DNA of 29,615 nt from Chthoniobacterales bacterium (lineage in GTDB: Bacteria; Verrucomicrobiota; Verrucomicrobiia; Chthoniobacterales; UBA10450): positions 1-29,615 of the forward strand of contig JAICXG010000004.1 of the NCBI GenBank assembly GCA_025980625.1. The letters are read 5' to 3'. Below are positions 1 through 7,809 of this stretch, in pieces (position 1 is the stretch's first letter; each line of letters starts with the position of its first letter). The translations under genes and the position numbers were made by a program. Below the pieces are notes generated by a model. It saw only the letters and a program-made list of their open reading frames with translations. It did not search any database and was not told where the DNA came from.

Positions 1-45
1 TCGAGCCGTTGATCGAGGGGCGCGCTTCGGTCGCTCGCCTAACGA

Positions 46-1728
46 CTACTTCTTTTTGCCTTCGCCGGGGCGATAATCTTCCTCGGCTGCCTGAAAGGCC
101 TTTTCGAGACCAACCAGGTCTTCGCCGGGACGGAAACTGTCAAACGCTTCCGATTCGCGGCGCAGTTCCTCTTCGGAATAGTTTGCAGCCTTGATCGAGA
201 GGCCGATGCGGCGCTCGACTTTGTCCACCTTGATGACGCGGGCTTCGACTTCCTGGCCGACTTTGAGCACATCTTTCACTTTCGCGACGTGATCTTCGCT
301 CAACTGCGAGATGTGGACGAGGCCGTCGATGTCATCCTGCAATTGCACAAACGCGCCAAAGCTCGCCAGCTTGGTGACCTTGCCGGTCACGAGATCACCG
401 ATCTTGTATTTTTGATCAATATTCTTCCACGGATCTTCGGTGAGCTGCTTAATCCCGAGGCTGATGCGCTGGTTCGTCTTATCGATGTCGATGACTTCGG
501 CTTCGACTTCGTCGCCTTTTTTGAAGACCTCCATCGGGTGATTAATTTTTCTCGTCCAACTCAGATCGGAGACATGAATCATCCCGTCGATGCCGTCCTC
601 CAACTCCACGAATGCGCCATAGGCAGTCATGTTGCGGATGTGACCTTTGACCCGGCTACCGATGGTGAATTTCTTCTCGATCTCGTCCCACGGATTGGCC
701 TCGAGCTGGCGCAGGCCTAACGAAATCTTCTGTTCCTCTTTATTGACCCCGAGGACGACTGCTTCCACTTCCTGGCCAACCGAGAGAATGTCAGAGGGCC
801 GCATGATTCGTTTCGTCCAGGAAAGCTCGGAGACGTGGATGAGACCTTCGACGCCTTCCTCCAGTTCCACGAATGCGCCGTAAGGAACAAGGTTGGTGAT
901 CTTTCCTTTGACCTTCTGGCCAGCCGGGAAACGCTCCTCGATCTGGTCCCAAGGATTCTTCTGGGTCTGTTTCAGGCCTAACGAGACACGCTCTTTCTCT
1001 TTGTTGATGTCGAGGACAAGGACCTCGAGTTGCTGCCCGACCTTGAGCAGTTCGCTGGGATGTCCGAGCCGGCCCCAGGTCATGTCAGTGATATGGAGCA
1101 GGCCATCCATCCCGCCGAGATCGATGAAAGCGCCGAAGTCGGTGAGATTCTTCACCGTCCCGGAGACGGTGTCGCCCACCTTCACGCCCTCGAGGAATTT
1201 CTGGCGTTTTTCGCTTCGCTCCTGCTCGATCAATTCGCGCCGGCTGAGGACGACGTTCTTCCGGTCATCATTGATCTTGACGATCTTGAAGTCATAGGTG
1301 TTGCCGACGAACTGTTGCAGATCGCGCGGCGGCACAATGTCGATCTGCGACGCGGGGAGGAACGCTTCGACGCCGATGTTAACCATCAGGCCACCTTTCA
1401 CGACCGACTTTACCTTGCCCTTGATCAGGCCGTCGCCCGCGAAAACCTGAGCGATCTTGTTCCAATTCTGGCGATAAGCGGCCTTCTCTTTCGAGAGCAC
1501 GACCATGCCTTCGTCGTTCTCGAGCCGCTCGAGGAGAACCTCCACTTCGTCGCCCACTTCGAGCGATTCGATGTCGTCAAACTCAGAGGAGGGAATGATG
1601 CCTTCCGATTTGTAACCGATATCGACCAAAACTTCGCGTGGCCGAATCTCGAGAATGCGCCCCTTGACGATGCTGCCTTCTTTGAAGTCGCGCATCGACT
1701 TCGACATCAAATCCTGCATTTGCAACAT
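46..1728 (-). CDS. rpsA: 30S ribosomal protein S1, six S1 domains
   Basis: S1 binds mRNA on the small ribosomal subunit and helps load messages with weak or no Shine-Dalgarno sequence. The 560-residue product has six consecutive S1 RNA-binding repeats. Repeats three to six carry the typical GAFV/GAFI core followed by (D/E)GL(I/L)H(V/I)S. The length matches the enterobacterial protein (about 557). The open frame extends upstream to 1905, but that extension has no S1 similarity. I place the start at the ATG ending at 1728, where GGGAG lies 11 nt upstream; ATGs at 1719 and 1707 are alternatives. The gene is divergent from the thioredoxin-like gene. Two GCCTAACGA words (715, 976) sit inside repeats as Ser-Leu-Gly, and a third (37-45) directly abuts the TAG stop. 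Confidence 0.95.
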   Translation of the reverse strand: MLQMQDLMSKSMRDFKEGSIVKGRILEIRPREVLVDIGYKSEGIIPSSEFDDIESLEVGDEVEVLLERLENDEGMVVLSKEKAAYRQNWNKIAQVFAGDGLIKGKVKSVVKGGLMVNIGVEAFLPASQIDIVPPRDLQQFVGNTYDFKIVKINDDRKNVVLSRRELIEQERSEKRQKFLEGVKVGDTVSGTVKNLTDFGAFIDLGGMDGLLHITDMTWGRLGHPSELLKVGQQLEVLVLDINKEKERVSLGLKQTQKNPWDQIEERFPAGQKVKGKITNLVPYGAFVELEEGVEGLIHVSELSWTKRIMRPSDILSVGQEVEAVVLGVNKEEQKISLGLRQLEANPWDEIEKKFTIGSRVKGHIRNMTAYGAFVELEDGIDGMIHVSDLSWTRKINHPMEVFKKGDEVEAEVIDIDKTNQRISLGIKQLTEDPWKNIDQKYKIGDLVTGKVTKLASFGAFVQLQDDIDGLVHISQLSEDHVAKVKDVLKVGQEVEARVIKVDKVERRIGLSIKAANYSEEELRRESEAFDSFRPGEDLVGLEKAFQAAEEDYRPGEGKKK

Positions 1729-1810
1729 AAACGGTACGACTCCCGAGGCGGGCCTCAATGGTTGAAAGCAGCGGCGGTTATCGCGCGCTGTTCCCGCGGA
1801 AAGGGGAGGG

Positions 1811-1839
1811 AAAGTAGCCACTTTCTCTGTCTCGGTCAA
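1811..1839 (-). promoter_or_regulatory. Possible sigma-70-type promoter for rpsA
   Basis: On the minus strand TTGACC (1839-1834) is followed by a 17-nt spacer and TACTTT (1816-1811). This would give a leader of roughly 80 nt before the proposed rpsA start. The -35 is good and the -10 matches only half the consensus, so this is a candidate only. Confidence 0.35.
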
Positions 1840-1894
1840 CTGCGTCGCGGAAGGGCTTGCTTCGACAGTCAGGATGGGTAGGTAATTGGCGCAC

Positions 1895-2377
1895 ATGAGG
1901 AGCAAGTTTGTTTTTGGTCTGTTGGTGTTCGCCCTGATTAGGTGCCGAGCCGATGCGGCCTCGCAGGTGGAGCAACAGGTCGCCGATGCGGTGAAGAACC
2001 AGGGGATCTCGATCGTTCATCTCTGGGCGCCCTGGTGCTCGAATTGTCAGCACGAACTCAAAAGTGGCGGTTGGACGAAGATGGTGAAGGAGAATCCAAA
2101 CGTGAAATTCTATTTCGTTTCCGTTTGGGACAACGGCGACGACGGCCGGGCGATGCTCGCGAAGTACGACCTCGCCCAACAGCCTAACGTCACGATTCTG
2201 GCGGACCCTGGCCCGCGCGGCGCAGGACATATTCAGCAGTTTCTCGGGAACCGATTAAACTGGATTCCCAGCACTTGGGTTTTTCGGGCGGGCACGCTGC
2301 TTTACGCCTTAAACTACGGGGAGATTCATTTCCCGATGCTGCAACAGTTGATCGCCGACGGTAGCTCCGAGTGGTAG
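1895..2377 (+). CDS. Exported thioredoxin-like protein (CSNC active site)
   Basis: A 160-residue protein with an N-terminal hydrophobic signal sequence (about residues 4-15) and then a thioredoxin-fold core. The redox motif is WAPWCSNC with cysteines at 48 and 51, close to the canonical WCxxC of thioredoxins and TlpA/DsbE-like proteins. The Asp-rich segment after the first strand pair and the late TWVF strand fit the fold. It likely acts in the periplasm as a disulfide reductase or thioredoxin-like factor; the substrate cannot be read from sequence. A TTG start at 1886 is possible, but the ATG at 1895 puts the signal sequence right at the N-terminus. The gene is divergent from rpsA and about 100 bp upstream of rpsB. 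A near-match repeat word (2182) encodes Pro-Asn-Val. Confidence 0.8.
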   Translation: MRSKFVFGLLVFALIRCRADAASQVEQQVADAVKNQGISIVHLWAPWCSNCQHELKSGGWTKMVKENPNVKFYFVSVWDNGDDGRAMLAKYDLAQQPNVTILADPGPRGAGHIQQFLGNRLNWIPSTWVFRAGTLLYALNYGEIHFPMLQQLIADGSSEW

Positions 2378-2393
2378 CCGGGAGAGACCCCGG
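2378..2393 (+). terminator. Small GC hairpin just after the thioredoxin-like gene
   Basis: CCGGG (2378-2382) pairs with CCCGG (2389-2393) across a 6-nt loop, immediately after the stop codon. There is no U-run, so it may be only an attenuator or a 3' end stabiliser before rpsB. Confidence 0.3.
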
Positions 2394-2478
2394 GGCGGCC
2401 GAAATTGCAGTTGCGAGCGCGGGGCCGCTGTAGCATCTTCCCCGTCCCGCAGCGCCCGTCGGCGCGCGGTTTTACCCT

Positions 2479-3210
2479 ATGGCCAATACAATAGAATTAG
2501 TGCCCGAACTGTTGGAAGCGGGCGTCCATTTCGGGCACCAGACGAAACGCTGGAACCCGAAAATGAAGCCCTACATTTTTGAGCGCCGCAACGCCATTTA
2601 CATCATCAATCTGGATGAGACGGTGAAACAGTTGCAGCGCGCAACGGAGTTTCTGCAGGAGGTGGCACATCGCGGCGGCCGGATTCTATTCGTCGGCTGC
2701 AAGAAACAGGCGCAGGAAGCGGTAAAGGAAGCTGCGCTCGCCTGCGGGCAATTTTATGTCAATCAGCGCTGGCTCGGCGGCACCCTGACCAATCTCGCGA
2801 CGATTCGGAAAAGTATCGGCCGGCTCAAGTTCATTGAGGAGATCGAAGCCTCGCCCGATTACAAAAAAATGGGCAAACAGGAGTTAGCCGCGCTCGATCG
2901 TGAGGGGGCCAAGCTGCGGCGCAACCTCGAGGGGATCATCGAAATGACGCAGCTCCCGGACGCCCTGATTATTATCGACACGACCCGGGAGCAGAATGCG
3001 GTCAACGAGGCGCGCCGGCTGGGCATCCCGACCGTGGCGATCGTGGATACGAACGCCGATCCCGAGCTGATAGATTATCCAATCCCCGGGAACGACGATG
3101 CGATCCGCGCCATTCGCGTCATGCTGCAAAAGCTCGTCGACGCGATCGTCTCAGCCAGCAGCGAAGCGCGACTCAGGGAAGAAGTGGAAATGGCCGGAGT
3201 ATCGGCCTAA
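2479..3210 (+). CDS. rpsB: 30S ribosomal protein S2
   Basis: A structural protein of the small subunit that works with S1. The 243-residue sequence opens with the family hallmark LLEAGVHFGHQTKRWNPKM and contains IYIINLDETV, FVGCKKQAQ and QRWLGGTLTN, followed by the helical hairpin and the PDALIIIDT and GIPTVAIVDTN strands. Length is typical. tsf follows after 62 bp, the usual rpsB-tsf operon. No purine-rich Shine-Dalgarno sequence is visible before the ATG (the preceding bases are GGTTTTACCCT). The stop codon lies inside a GCCTAACGA word (3205-3213), so the last codons read GCC TAA. Confidence 0.97.
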   Translation: MANTIELVPELLEAGVHFGHQTKRWNPKMKPYIFERRNAIYIINLDETVKQLQRATEFLQEVAHRGGRILFVGCKKQAQEAVKEAALACGQFYVNQRWLGGTLTNLATIRKSIGRLKFIEEIEASPDYKKMGKQELAALDREGAKLRRNLEGIIEMTQLPDALIIIDTTREQNAVNEARRLGIPTVAIVDTNADPELIDYPIPGNDDAIRAIRVMLQKLVDAIVSASSEARLREEVEMAGVSA

Positions 3211-3272
3211 CGAATCTGCGAGATCAGGTCTCGCTCGTTAAAAGACGGGCTTTAAACCCGATAAGATCATTT

Positions 3273-3917
3273 ATGGCAACAACAACAATGGAAATCGACC
3301 CTCAACTCGTTAAGCAACTGCGCGAAAAAACCAACGCCGGCTTTATGGATTGCAAGCGGGCACTGAGCGAAACCGGTGGCGATCTCGAGAAGGCAGAAAC
3401 GCTCTTACGCACCAAAGGCATCGCGAGCGCAAGCAAGAAATCTTCGCGCGCGACGAAGGAGGGGATCGTCGCGTCTTACATCCATCTTCAAGGTAAGGTC
3501 GGGGTGCTCGTCGAGGTGAACTGCGAGACCGACTTTGTCGCCAAAAACGAAGGCTTCCGCGCTTTCGTGAAGGACATCACCCTGCATATCGCTGCGGCAC
3601 AGCCGCAATATGTGAGTCGCGACCAAGTACCGGCCGAAATCGTCGCGGCGGAGCGGGCGATCTACAGCGCGCAGGTCAAGGGCAAGCCCGAAAACGTGAT
3701 CGGGAAGATTGTCGAGGGGAAACTGGATAAGTTCTACAGCACCGTCTGTTTGCTCGAGCAGGGGTTCATTAAGAATCCCGATCAGACGATCAAGGAACTG
3801 GTCGCGTCGAAGATCGCGGAGATTGGCGAGAACATCGTGATTCGCCGCTTCACTCGCTATTCGGTAGGCGAACCGATCGCGAACGAATCGACGCCGGGAT
3901 CTGCCGCAGCGGAATAG
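3273..3917 (+). CDS. tsf: Elongation factor Ts
   Basis: The nucleotide exchange factor that releases GDP from EF-Tu. The 214-residue product has the N-terminal UBA-like segment with LREKTNAGFMDCKRAL, followed by the core with VNCETDFVAKNEGF, both diagnostic. At this length it is the short form of EF-Ts, with a single core subdomain, as in Thermus and other phyla, rather than the about 280-residue enterobacterial form. The first ATG (3273) is used here; a second in-frame ATG at 3288 is possible, and neither has a clear Shine-Dalgarno sequence. It is co-oriented with rpsB, 62 bp downstream of it. Confidence 0.97.
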   Translation: MATTTMEIDPQLVKQLREKTNAGFMDCKRALSETGGDLEKAETLLRTKGIASASKKSSRATKEGIVASYIHLQGKVGVLVEVNCETDFVAKNEGFRAFVKDITLHIAAAQPQYVSRDQVPAEIVAAERAIYSAQVKGKPENVIGKIVEGKLDKFYSTVCLLEQGFIKNPDQTIKELVASKIAEIGENIVIRRFTRYSVGEPIANESTPGSAAAE

Positions 3918-3946
3918 CGCACCCCGAGCCGCGGTTCGCGCCCGGC

Positions 3947-3986
3947 AAAAACCCGCCCAACCGACGTTCGCACGTCAGCGGGCGGG
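3947..3986 (-). terminator. Intrinsic terminator of the discoidin-like gene, between convergent genes
   Basis: CCCGCCC (3952-3958) pairs with GGGCGGG (3980-3986), and GACGT (3963-3967) with ACGTC (3972-3976) inside it. Read on the minus strand, the hairpin is followed by TTTTT (3951-3947), a classical terminator for the gene ending at 4013. On the plus strand it lacks a U-tract but may still slow transcription from tsf. Confidence 0.75.
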
Positions 3987-4012
3987 CCCTCGCAGTCGAA
4001 GCTCGTTAGGCG

Positions 4013-5359
4013 TCAGGGGCTGGTCGGCGCCACTTGCGGTGGCACCTGGGGGATGAAGGTGAAGGGCGGCACTGGGGGCAAACCCGGCGCAGGTCCTTCT
4101 TCGGGGGCGGCGGCTTCCGGTCCCTCGGCCGGGATCTGTTTGTTGTCGAGGATCGCCTTGCCCTCTTTGGCATCGCGGGCGGCCACGAAGGTGCGCTTTC
4201 GCGGACCGAATGCAGCCACCTGCGCGATCGAGAACGGCGTCTTCGACGCACTCGCCGGATGCCACTTCAGCATGACGTAGCGGCCTGTTACCTGGGGAAA
4301 ATCTACCGCCGCCCGACCTTCGCCCGTGCTCACGACCGAGCCGACCGGCTTTAGCGAAGCCAGGGTTGTTTGGCTGAGATTGAGGGAGGCTGACAATGTT
4401 GCCGGCTGAGAAACATTCGCCACCGGCTGCATGTCGGAATTTCGACTCGCGGAATCATCCGACTGGTTTTCCGGCAGGCTCCGCAGGACGTAAAAGTCGA
4501 TGCTACCAAGCTGCGTCGCATATACCGCGGAAAGCCGGGCCAGACTCCGCTCCTGGCCGAGATCGATTATGGCCGTAGGAGTCGCGTCGCCGGGCGCGAA
4601 CTGGTAGGAAGTCGCGGGTTGATCATCGAGCATGTTGTTGGCCTGCGTCAGATCGCCAGACGAAGCGTAGAGCGCGCGGGCCCGCGCATGCAGTTCGCTG
4701 AAGTTGAAGTTGATCAGCGCAAAGCTGGTCGACTCCTCTTCGAAGCTGACTTTGCTCGGCCGCGGCATGGTGAAATCGGAGAGCGCAGGCGTGGCGTAAA
4801 TCCCGAGCGCGGCAATCCGGCCAGGTTTCGTCACTTTGAAACTGAGCCGGACGTATTTGGCCTCGTCGGGTCCGATTTTTGTCACGAACGCACCATCGGC
4901 AATTGAGGTTTTGCCCGCGGAGCGCCACTGGGGGCTGCTGGCTGGGAGGTCAGCATTGGAAAGCGCGATTTCCAACTCGCCTTGCGCACCCTGGTCCTGG
5001 AATGCCAGACTCTCGACGTTCTCGATATTGGCGAGCGAGACGAGCACCGTCGTCGCACCGACATGCAATTGGTAGCCGGTGGTGGGATCGTCACAGAGCA
5101 ACGCGGCTTCAGCCACATTTTGATCTTCATTCTTCGAGCTGAGTTGCAGCCTTGAAAGTGGAACGCTCTGCGGCGCGGCTTTCACATCCGCACCGAGATG
5201 ATAGCGGGCGAGGTTTTGCGGGTACGCCGGGGCCTCCCGCACGGTAAGCGGCGGCGCCTTCTCGAGCACGACATCAGTCGCCGTGGCAACGGTTGGAGCG
5301 ACCGCGAGAAGAACGACGAGGAGCGAAGACGGCGCGACGTGTAGAATGTGCAATCTCAT
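4013..5359 (-). CDS. Exported protein with two discoidin (F5/8C)-like domains
   Basis: I do not recognise a named family for this 448-residue protein. The N-terminus is a clear signal peptide (hydrophobic about residues 8-22). Two beta-rich segments follow a discoidin/galactose-binding pattern: a D(D)xPxTxYQ opening, a strand such as VLVSLANIENVESLAF or AIIDLGQERSLARLSAVY, and a closing YVRLSF or YVMLKW strand followed by IAALGIY or IAQVAAFG. The C-terminus is rich in Pro, Ala and Glu. It probably binds carbohydrate or another surface ligand. The start is supported by GGAGA 7 nt before the ATG; the frame opens further upstream to 5413, without a signal peptide at its start. A repeat word lies 1 nt after the TGA stop (4003-4011), oriented with the gene. 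Confidence 0.65.
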   Translation of the reverse strand: MRLHILHVAPSSLLVVLLAVAPTVATATDVVLEKAPPLTVREAPAYPQNLARYHLGADVKAAPQSVPLSRLQLSSKNEDQNVAEAALLCDDPTTGYQLHVGATTVLVSLANIENVESLAFQDQGAQGELEIALSNADLPASSPQWRSAGKTSIADGAFVTKIGPDEAKYVRLSFKVTKPGRIAALGIYATPALSDFTMPRPSKVSFEEESTSFALINFNFSELHARARALYASSGDLTQANNMLDDQPATSYQFAPGDATPTAIIDLGQERSLARLSAVYATQLGSIDFYVLRSLPENQSDDSASRNSDMQPVANVSQPATLSASLNLSQTTLASLKPVGSVVSTGEGRAAVDFPQVTGRYVMLKWHPASASKTPFSIAQVAAFGPRKRTFVAARDAKEGKAILDNKQIPAEGPEAAAPEEGPAPGLPPVPPFTFIPQVPPQVAPTSP

Positions 5360-5603
5360 GTAATCTCCATAGCCACAAAAACGCAGGGTAAGAAATCGCT
5401 CAACTGTTGGCAATCAAAATCTCGCCCGCGAATCGATTCTTTTTCGCGGTCTCAGGGCGACCCCGAGCTATCCTGCCGATAAAGAGACAGACAGAACAGA
5501 ATGCCGGAGCGGGGCGACCTCGACGGGACGAGTAACGTCGGTTGCCGCACACGTTGTCGTTGAACGCGCCGACATGACGCATGTGATGGCACCGCGCGAC
5601 TGA

Positions 5604-6182
5604 TTAGTTCTGCGCGACGAGATCGGCGCGCGCGGCCCGAAACTTCTTTGCTCCCTCATAGGCAAAAAGCGGGATGTAAGAGTCGCGGCGGAGACGTTGC
5701 AGGGGCAATGCGCTCCAGTTGAGCGTTGGGTCGAGCACAAAGCTGCCGTTTTCGGTCTCCCATTCCAACCAACAATGCGTGCACCGACTCCTGCTCGTAT
5801 GCCGGCCGATGACCAGACGCACATTGGTCGCACCGTACGCTTCCATCCGCTGGTAAAGGGCGACGGCTTTGGCTTTGCAATCGGCTGGCGCTCCCGACTC
5901 GGTCTCGACCGGCGTCTTCCATTCGCGGGTGAAGCCGTAGGGAATGGAACGGAGATTACCCATCCAGAAGTTGACGATTGCGAGCGAGAGACGATCGCGG
6001 GCCCGGCCGTTGTTTGAAATAAGGATCGGGCGGATTCGGGTCATTTGCTTGTCGTACGGGGTAGCCGTGACGCTGAGGAGAATCGATTGGCCGAAACAGG
6101 AGACGCAGGAAAAACCGATCGCGGCAACGAGGAAGAGGAAGAAACGTTTAAGCGCAAACGGGTTGATGCTTACAAAAATCAT
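5604..6182 (-). CDS. Exported transglutaminase-like cysteine protein
   Basis: A 192-residue protein with a hydrophobic N-terminal segment (about residues 13-30) serving as a signal or anchor. The core matches the transglutaminase/papain-like fold: a catalytic Cys in the helix DCKAKAVALYQRM (Cys102), a His in THCWLEW (His136) and an Asp in FVLDPT (Asp151), in the expected C-H-D order and spacing. Such domains cleave or cross-link amide bonds; many short bacterial members are cysteine peptidases of unknown substrate. The assignment rests on the triad and is moderate in confidence. The start is the first ATG; no Shine-Dalgarno sequence is visible. The discoidin-like gene follows on the same strand about 245 bp downstream, so co-transcription is possible but not shown. 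Confidence 0.65.
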   Translation of the reverse strand: MIFVSINPFALKRFFLFLVAAIGFSCVSCFGQSILLSVTATPYDKQMTRIRPILISNNGRARDRLSLAIVNFWMGNLRSIPYGFTREWKTPVETESGAPADCKAKAVALYQRMEAYGATNVRLVIGRHTSRSRCTHCWLEWETENGSFVLDPTLNWSALPLQRLRRDSYIPLFAYEGAKKFRAARADLVAQN

Positions 6183-6386
6183 ATTTGATATGACTTTTAT
6201 AAGCAGCGTTCATGCCACTTTCCCCTCGTAAAGCAGTCTGTACACCGCCGGCGACAGACATGAATTGAATTGCACCTCGCTTACTGATCTCCGGACGGTT
6301 TTGCGGCCATGCCGTCGGTTCCCTCGGATGATTCTTCTTTACCTAACGAAGAAAAAATTCATGCTTCGGCGCATTCGAGCATTGCT

Positions 6387-7055
6387 ATGAAAAAGTACAT
6401 CGCAGAATTCATCGGAACCTTCTTCCTCGTCCTGACGGTGGGTTGCACCGGCATTGCCGCTCCTGCCAGCGTAATCGCACCACTCGCGATCGGCGCGGTG
6501 CTCATGGTGATGGTTTACGCTGGTGGCCACATCTCCGGAGCGCACTACAACCCAGCGATCTCGCTTGGGATGTGGATCCGCGGCCGGCTCGAAACCAGCG
6601 ATTTGTTACCTTATATTGTCGCGCAAGCGGGCGCTGCCGCCCTCGCGGTGCTGGCAGTGAGATTCTTGCGCATGCCGGCGCCGATAACGCCCATCCCGCT
6701 CAAATTTGGTCACGCCTTCCTAGCGGAATTCGTCTTCACGTTTGCGCTTGTTTACGTCGTGCTGAATACCGCGACCGCAGAGGGCACGTCGGGCAATTCC
6801 TTCTATGGTCTGGCGATCGGATTTACTGTGCTGGCCGGTGCATTCGCCGTCGGCGACATCTCCGGCGGCGCATTTAACCCGGCGGTCGCATTCGCCATCA
6901 CCTGGCTCGGCATCTCCACGTGGAGCAACATCTGGATCTACATCGTCGCCAACTTCCTCGGCGGCGCAGCGGCTGCGCTCGTCTTCAACATGATTAACCG
7001 GCCGACGCAGACGACCCCGATCGCGACGGAAGCGCCGCCGTATAAAACGCCCTGA
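6387..7055 (+). CDS. MIP-family channel (aquaporin-like) with altered ar/R position
   Basis: A membrane channel of the major intrinsic protein family, 222 residues with six hydrophobic helices. The two half-helix signatures are present: SGAHYNPAIS and SGGAFNPAVA. The start MKKYIAEFIGTFFLV is the standard family opening, so I use the ATG at 6387; an upstream ATG at 6309 would add 26 polar residues. In AqpZ and GlpF the second NPA is followed by Arg, which forms the selectivity filter. Here it is Val, so water or glycerol selectivity cannot be assumed. Transport of another small neutral solute, or a less selective pore, is possible. No partner gene is adjacent. A near-match repeat word (6341) lies in the upstream region. 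Confidence 0.85.
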   Translation: MKKYIAEFIGTFFLVLTVGCTGIAAPASVIAPLAIGAVLMVMVYAGGHISGAHYNPAISLGMWIRGRLETSDLLPYIVAQAGAAALAVLAVRFLRMPAPITPIPLKFGHAFLAEFVFTFALVYVVLNTATAEGTSGNSFYGLAIGFTVLAGAFAVGDISGGAFNPAVAFAITWLGISTWSNIWIYIVANFLGGAAAALVFNMINRPTQTTPIATEAPPYKTP

Positions 7056-7304
7056 GCCTCGCCTAACAGTCACGCCCGCAAGAAAGCGGATGGGCGACGC
7101 CTACTCTGTTCTGCGCTTGCCGATCCCTTGTTGCAAAATGGCAACGTACTTAAGGCTGCCCGTGGCGGTCCAGGTCCCGTTTCGCCGGGTCGTGCCCGGT
7201 TTCTGACGCTGGTGCGCAAGGCGCAAGAGTTGGGCGCGGGGATGCAAATGGATGAATCAGGAAAGCAGGAACCAGGGAAGACGGCGAAGCGGTTTGCTGC
7301 CTGC

Positions 7305-7809
7305 CTAACGAGTAGTCCGGCGGCGCGCTAACCGATACATTACGGGCCCAGCCGCGATCGCCACAGTGGCACCGATTACGGCCGGCAGGCCGTATTCGCC
7401 GTCGTGAAACGAAATGGCGATGACGCCGAGTAGCACAATCATGGGCAGCGCTGCGAGAGTCGCGACACCTCCGCGGCCCAGAGGAATACGGAAGCCGCCG
7501 CGCAGGGCTCGGTTTTGCGCAGTTGAACGCCATTTTGAAACGCCCGGAAGCGGCCCGAAGGCGCGATCGACCCAGCGATAATAACCGCCTTCCTCCGGCA
7601 ACATGCTGGCGAGCTCGCCGACGATGAGCACCTCAGGCAGCGATCAGACCAACGGCACGAGCAATAACATCGTTAGCCCAAGCCTGGGACCGACAGAATG
7701 AATCAGCGTCTCGGTCATTGTATGGGCCGCACGTGCAGAAGATGAGGATGAAAACAAGCGAGAGCGTCCTAACGCCGCGTGGAAGTTGTCGGAGACGACG
7801 ACTCTGCAT
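7305..7809 (-). pseudogene. Decayed APC-superfamily amino acid permease
   Basis: Permease-like peptide is found in two frames. The N-terminal part (about 7809-7720) reads TLSLVFILIFCTCGPY. After a frameshift near 7720 the sequence continues in another frame as TETLIHSVGPRLGLTMLLL, then VPLV, an in-frame TGA (7646-7644) where a Trp would be expected, then GELASMLPEEGGYYRWV, the best-conserved APC segment. It then jumps to GGFRIPLG and a final pair of hydrophobic helices typical of the C-terminus, so the middle of the protein (several helices) is deleted. Three independent lesions make a functional product implausible. Its ATG overlaps the EamA stop as TGATG, so it was once translationally coupled to that transporter. 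The closing TAG is supplied by a GCCTAACGA word on the other strand. Confidence 0.8.

Noticed and set aside
1030..1881. Open frame antisense to rpsA
   Set aside because: A codon-usage shadow of the S1 repeats; no domain, no plausible start signal.
5427..5448. CGCGAA/TTCGCG inverted repeat in the gap between the transglutaminase-like and discoidin-like genes
   Set aside because: A six-base stem with a 10-nt loop and no U-run is too weak and too far from either gene end to call a terminator.
7128..7331. Short plus-strand open frame in the gap after the MIP channel
   Set aside because: No recognisable motif, no ribosome site, and it overlaps the permease pseudogene; the 249-bp gap shows nothing else convincing apart from two repeat words.
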